In this document: in pieces, positions 61,162 through 64,000 of the stretch | Numbering within the stretch: the stretch's first letter is position 1 | Layout: every line of letters begins with the position of its first letter | Assembly: GCA_041071465.1 (NCBI GenBank) | Contig: CP163498.1 | Coordinates: 3,552,001 to 3,616,000, forward strand | Direction: 5' to 3' | Origin: Pseudomonas putida | Lineage (GTDB): Bacteria > Pseudomonadota > Gammaproteobacteria > Pseudomonadales > Pseudomonadaceae | DNA: 64,000 nt | Position numbers and translations under genes: made by a program | The notes under the pieces: generated by a model | Told to the model about the DNA's origin: nothing | Databases searched by the model: none | The model's input: only the letters and a program-made list of their open reading frames with translations

Positions 61162-61385
61162 TCGAGCAGCTCACGGGGCACATCGTGCTTGGCCAGCAAC
61201 TGGCACTGCTGGCTTTCCGGGTCGAACAGGATGAACGCCTGGCCTTTGGCCAGGGCCTGGCGCACCCGCAGCACACGGGTTTCCAGCGGGGTGTCGTCGC
61301 CGTTGTCGGTGCCGTCGCGGGTGACGAAGTCCTCGATCAGGCGGGTCAGGGTTTCGGCTTGCAGTTGCTCGTAGGGGATCAGCAT
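61158..61385 (-). CDS. YheU family protein
   Basis: A 75-residue protein (MLIPYEQLQAETLTRLIEDF, VTRDGTD then VRQALAKGQAFILFDPESQQ) of the YheU/UPF0270 family. Function unknown. Start at the ATG 61385, the family N-terminus. Confidence 0.9.
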   Translation of the reverse strand: MLIPYEQLQAETLTRLIEDFVTRDGTDNGDDTPLETRVLRVRQALAKGQAFILFDPESQQCQLLAKHDVPRELLD

Positions 61386-61465
61386 GGTGGGTGGTGTCTG
61401 AAGTAGGTGTGGCCATGCTACGCGAAACATTCGAGTTTTGGGGCTGCATAACAGCCCCAGGGCCT

Positions 61466-62650
61466 TCAGCCTTTATTGCCAACCAGGCTATCCACCGTCG
61501 GCACCCGCGTATCGCTCTCCATCTGCGCATCATGCTCCAGCTGATGGCTGAAGCGTTCAAGCGACGCATTGGCCGGTTGCGAATCGCTGGCGAACACCGG
61601 TGGGCTCAACAGGTACGCCGACAACAACCGGCTCAGCGCTGCCAGGCTGTCGATATGGGTACGCTCGTACCCATGGGTGGCATCGCAGCCAAACGCCACC
61701 AGCGCAGTGCGAATATCGTGCCCCGCCGTCACGGCCGAATGGGCGTCGCTGAAGTAATAGCGGAACAGGTCACGCCGCACGGGCAAGTCGTGGTCGCCGG
61801 CCAGTTTCAGCAGGTGCCGGGACAGGTGGTAGTCGTAAGGCCCCGACGAGTCCTGCATGGCCACGCTCACGGCATGCTCGCTGGACGCCTGCCCGGGCGC
61901 CACCGGGGCGATGTCGATGCCGACGAACTCGCTGACGTCCCAAGGCAGGGCACCGGCTGCCCCTGAGCCGGTTTCTTCGGTGATGGTGAACAGCGGGTGG
62001 CAATCGATCAAAGGTTGCCGGCCGCTTTCCACCACGGCCTTCAATGCTGCCAGCAATGCGGCTACGCCAGCCTTGTCGTCCAGATGGCGGGCGCTGATGT
62101 GGCCGCTTTCGGTGAACTCGGGCAAAGGGTCGAAGGCCACGAAGTCACCGATGCTCACGCCCAGTGCCTCGCAGTCGGCGCGGGTGGCGCAGTAGGCGTC
62201 CAGGCGTACTTCCACATGATCCCAGCTGATAGGCATCTGGTCGATGGCGGTGTTGAAGGCATGCCCGCTGGCCATCAGCGGCAGAACGCTGCCGCGGAAC
62301 ACCCCGGTATCGGTGAACACGCTGACGCGACTGCCTTCGGCGAAGCGGCTGGACCAGCAACCCACTGGCGCCAGGGCCAGGCGGCCGTTGTCCTGCAGCT
62401 GGCGCACACTGGCGCCGATGGTGTCGAGGTGGGCGGACACGGCCCGGTCGGGTGAAGTTTGCCGGCCCTTGAGGGTGGCGCGGATGGTGCCACGGCGGGT
62501 CAGCTCGAAGGGGATGCCCAGTTCGTCCAGGCGTTCGGCAACGTAGCGCACGATGGTATCGGTGAACCCGGTGGGGCTGGGGATGGCGAGCATTTCCAGG
62601 AGCACACGTTTGAGGTAGTCGAGATCGGGTTCGGGGAGTCGTTCGGACAT
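61466..62650 (-). CDS. Osmoprotectant NAGGN-system M42 family peptidase
   Basis: A 394-residue metallopeptidase: VSAHLDTIG, HLDDKAGVAALLAA and TITEETGSGAAG supply the two-metal ligands, with the catalytic Glu in TEETG. This branch is found in loci for the osmolyte N-acetylglutaminylglutamine amide (NAGGN), and its gene precedes or follows the ngg synthetase. The start is the ATG at 62650 with GGAGG upstream; the open frame before it runs through a repeat. Confidence 0.88.
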   Translation of the reverse strand: MSERLPEPDLDYLKRVLLEMLAIPSPTGFTDTIVRYVAERLDELGIPFELTRRGTIRATLKGRQTSPDRAVSAHLDTIGASVRQLQDNGRLALAPVGCWSSRFAEGSRVSVFTDTGVFRGSVLPLMASGHAFNTAIDQMPISWDHVEVRLDAYCATRADCEALGVSIGDFVAFDPLPEFTESGHISARHLDDKAGVAALLAALKAVVESGRQPLIDCHPLFTITEETGSGAAGALPWDVSEFVGIDIAPVAPGQASSEHAVSVAMQDSSGPYDYHLSRHLLKLAGDHDLPVRRDLFRYYFSDAHSAVTAGHDIRTALVAFGCDATHGYERTHIDSLAALSRLLSAYLLSPPVFASDSQPANASLERFSHQLEHDAQMESDTRVPTVDSLVGNKG

Positions 62651-62698
62651 GTCCAGGCCTCCGGTCGGGTTGATATTCCAGGCTGTGGCGCGGTCTTT

Positions 62699-62816
62699 GT
62701 AGGAGCGGCCTTGTGTCGCGAAAGGGGTGCGAAGCGCCCCCAGGATTTCAGCTTCGCTGCTTAGATTGCTGGGGCCGCTTTGCGGCCCTTTTCGCGACAC
62801 AAGGCCGCTCCTACAA
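62699..62816. repeat. Intergenic repeat, second REP family (pair)
   Basis: Opposed TAGGAGCGGCCTTGTGTCGC and GCGACACAAGGCCGCTCCTA copies about 70 bases apart, between the NAGGN synthetase and peptidase genes. Confidence 0.87.
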
Positions 62817-62831
62817 AACGCCGAGCAGTTG

Positions 62832-64000
62832 TCAGGCCAAAGGTCGGCTATGCGGAAACAGCAAGTCGATAAAGCGCTCGGCCGTTGGCTGCGGTTCATG
62901 GTTGGCCAGGCCGGCACGTTCGTTGGCCTCGATGATCACGTACTCCGGCTGCCCGGCGTCACGCACCATGAAGTCCAGCCCCACCACCGGAATTTCCAGC
63001 GCCCGAGCAGCGCGCACAGCAGCGTCGGCCAGTACCGGGTGCAGGCGCTCGGTGACGTCTTCCAGGGTGCCGCCGGTGTGCAGATTGGCGGTGCGCCGCA
63101 CGGCCAGACGCTGGCCGGCAGGCAGCACGTCGTCATAGCCCAAGCCCGCCGCGCGCAAGGTGCGCTCGGTTTCGTCGTCCAGCGGGATGCGGCTTTCGCC
63201 ACTGGTGGCGGCCTGGCGCCGGCGGCTCTGGGCCTCGATCAACTGGCGCACACTGTGCTTGCCATCGCCCAGCACCTGCGCCGGGTGACGGATGGCGGCG
63301 GCCACCACTTCGTAGCCGATCACCACGATGCGCAGGTCGAAGCCGGCATGGAAGCTTTCCAGCAACACGCGGCTGTCGAACTGGCGGGCGTGCGCCACGG
63401 CGCGGGTGATGTCGTCGATGCAGGTCAGGTTCACCGCCACGCCCTGGCCTTGCTCACCGTCGACCGGCTTGACCACGACTGCGCCATGCTCGTCGAGAAA
63501 CGCCAGGTTGTCGTCGGCATTGCCCGCCAGTTGCTGCGCCGGCACCTGCAGCCCAGCGTTGTGCAGGGCGTGCTGGGTCAGGCGCTTGTCTTGGCACAGG
63601 GTCATGGTCACGGCACTGGTCAGGTCGCTGAGCGATTCACGGCAGCGAATGCGCCGCCCACCCAGGCTCAGCGTGAACAGGCCGCCAGCGGCGTCATCCA
63701 CCTGTACTTCGATGCCCCGGCGCAACGCCTCGTCGACGATGATGCGGGCATAGGGGTTAAGGTCGGCTTGCGGCCCGGGCCCGAGGAACAACTGCTCGTT
63801 GATGCCATTTTTGCGCTTGACCGCAAAGGTGGGCAGGTTGCGAAAGCCCAGCTTCTGGTACAGGCGCTTGGCCTGGCGGTTGTCGTGCAGCACCGACAGG
63901 TCGAGGTAGGCCAGGCCCCGGCTCATGAAGTGCTCGATCAGGTGGCGCACCAGCACCTCACCCACGCCTGGGCGGGTGCAGTGCGGGTCCACGGCCAGGC
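62832..64000 (-). CDS. ngg: N-acetylglutaminylglutamine synthetase (5' part outside window)
   Basis: At least 389 residues of a GNAT-ATP-grasp fusion; the start lies beyond the window. The GNAT part (DPHCTRPGVGEVLVRHLIEH, RLYQKLGF) is followed by an ATP-grasp domain (VVVKPVDGEQGQGVAVNLTC, IPVVGLDFMVRD, IIEANERAGL). In NAGGN biosynthesis it joins and acetylates two glutamines before the asnB-like amidotransferase acts. Expected next upstream, outside the window: the asparagine-synthase-like gene. Confidence 0.92.
   Translation of the reverse strand, partial: LAVDPHCTRPGVGEVLVRHLIEHFMSRGLAYLDLSVLHDNRQAKRLYQKLGFRNLPTFAVKRKNGINEQLFLGPGPQADLNPYARIIVDEALRRGIEVQVDDAAGGLFTLSLGGRRIRCRESLSDLTSAVTMTLCQDKRLTQHALHNAGLQVPAQQLAGNADDNLAFLDEHGAVVVKPVDGEQGQGVAVNLTCIDDITRAVAHARQFDSRVLLESFHAGFDLRIVVIGYEVVAAAIRHPAQVLGDGKHSVRQLIEAQSRRRQAATSGESRIPLDDETERTLRAAGLGYDDVLPAGQRLAVRRTANLHTGGTLEDVTERLHPVLADAAVRAARALEIPVVGLDFMVRDAGQPEYVIIEANERAGLANHEPQPTAERFIDLLFPHSRPLA

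Noticed and set aside
1..64000. CRISPR array, insertion sequence or integron
   Set aside because: No regularly spaced direct repeats, transposase, integrase or flanking target duplications were seen; the only tandem repeat is the tRNA unit.

Overview
The window is chromosomal DNA of a fluorescent pseudomonad, almost certainly of the Pseudomonas putida group. The evidence is the high G+C content, the many 'cttcgcgggt...acccgc' REP palindromes typical of that group, and the gene order (fadL, rmuC, a CrbS-type kinase, a nitrate reductase/flavoprotein fusion with nirBD, prc, minCDE, betX-DUF485-actP, rsmI, NAGGN genes). Coding density is high, and no prophage, IS element, CRISPR array or rRNA was seen. 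About 50 protein genes and four tRNA genes can be supported.

Layout. 0-5 kb: an exported glutathione peroxidase cut by the window edge, a DUF2798 gene divergent from a LysR regulator, fadL, and two small conserved hypotheticals. 5-11 kb: a Sel1-type protein, rmuC, and a 1159-aa SLC5-linked hybrid histidine kinase (CrbS type). 11-17.3 kb: an exporter, then a GntR regulator - MFS permease - amidohydrolase cluster, then a lysophospholipid transporter/acyltransferase fusion. 17.3-21.3 kb: a guanidinium exporter behind a guanidine-II riboswitch, a BASS transporter, rdgC, a tandem duplication of a tRNA-Val/tRNA-Asp unit, and a methionine aminopeptidase. 21.4-28.8 kb: assimilatory nitrate and nitrite reduction. 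Both transcription units start at a sigma-54-type promoter and carry an ANTAR-type two-hairpin leader with a terminator, which predicts NtrC plus NasT control. 28.8-36.6 kb: a LysR regulator, a lipoprotein PPIase, a DUF1232 protein, an XRE/hypothetical gene pair, an EAL protein, prc and a quinone oxidoreductase. 36.7-43 kb: an ABC importer operon combined with an alkaline-phosphatase-superfamily hydrolase and a HAD phosphatase, divergent from a GntR/UTRA regulator with a PhnF-like operator. This looks like uptake and cleavage of an organophosphorus compound. 43-54 kb: an MscS channel, a 55-aa membrane peptide, apeB, an RluA-type synthase, minCDE, an LpxL acyltransferase, a patatin, mlaA and an alpha/beta hydrolase. 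54-64 kb: a GH17 enzyme, betX-DUF485-actP, DUF3309, an SDR, rsmI, yheU, and the NAGGN peptidase and synthetase genes; the last is cut by the window end.

Six otherwise conserved genes are broken by single-base indels, mostly in short G runs (MFS-acyltransferase, nitrate reductase fusion, nirB, ABC ATPase, patatin, SDR). The pattern fits homopolymer errors in a draft assembly better than real gene decay. These genes are therefore annotated across the break.

The most informative regulatory signals are the two nitrate-assimilation leaders, the guanidine-II riboswitch, the PhnF-like palindrome, the double palindrome in front of the XRE gene pair, and two inverted pairs of DnaA-box-like sequences.
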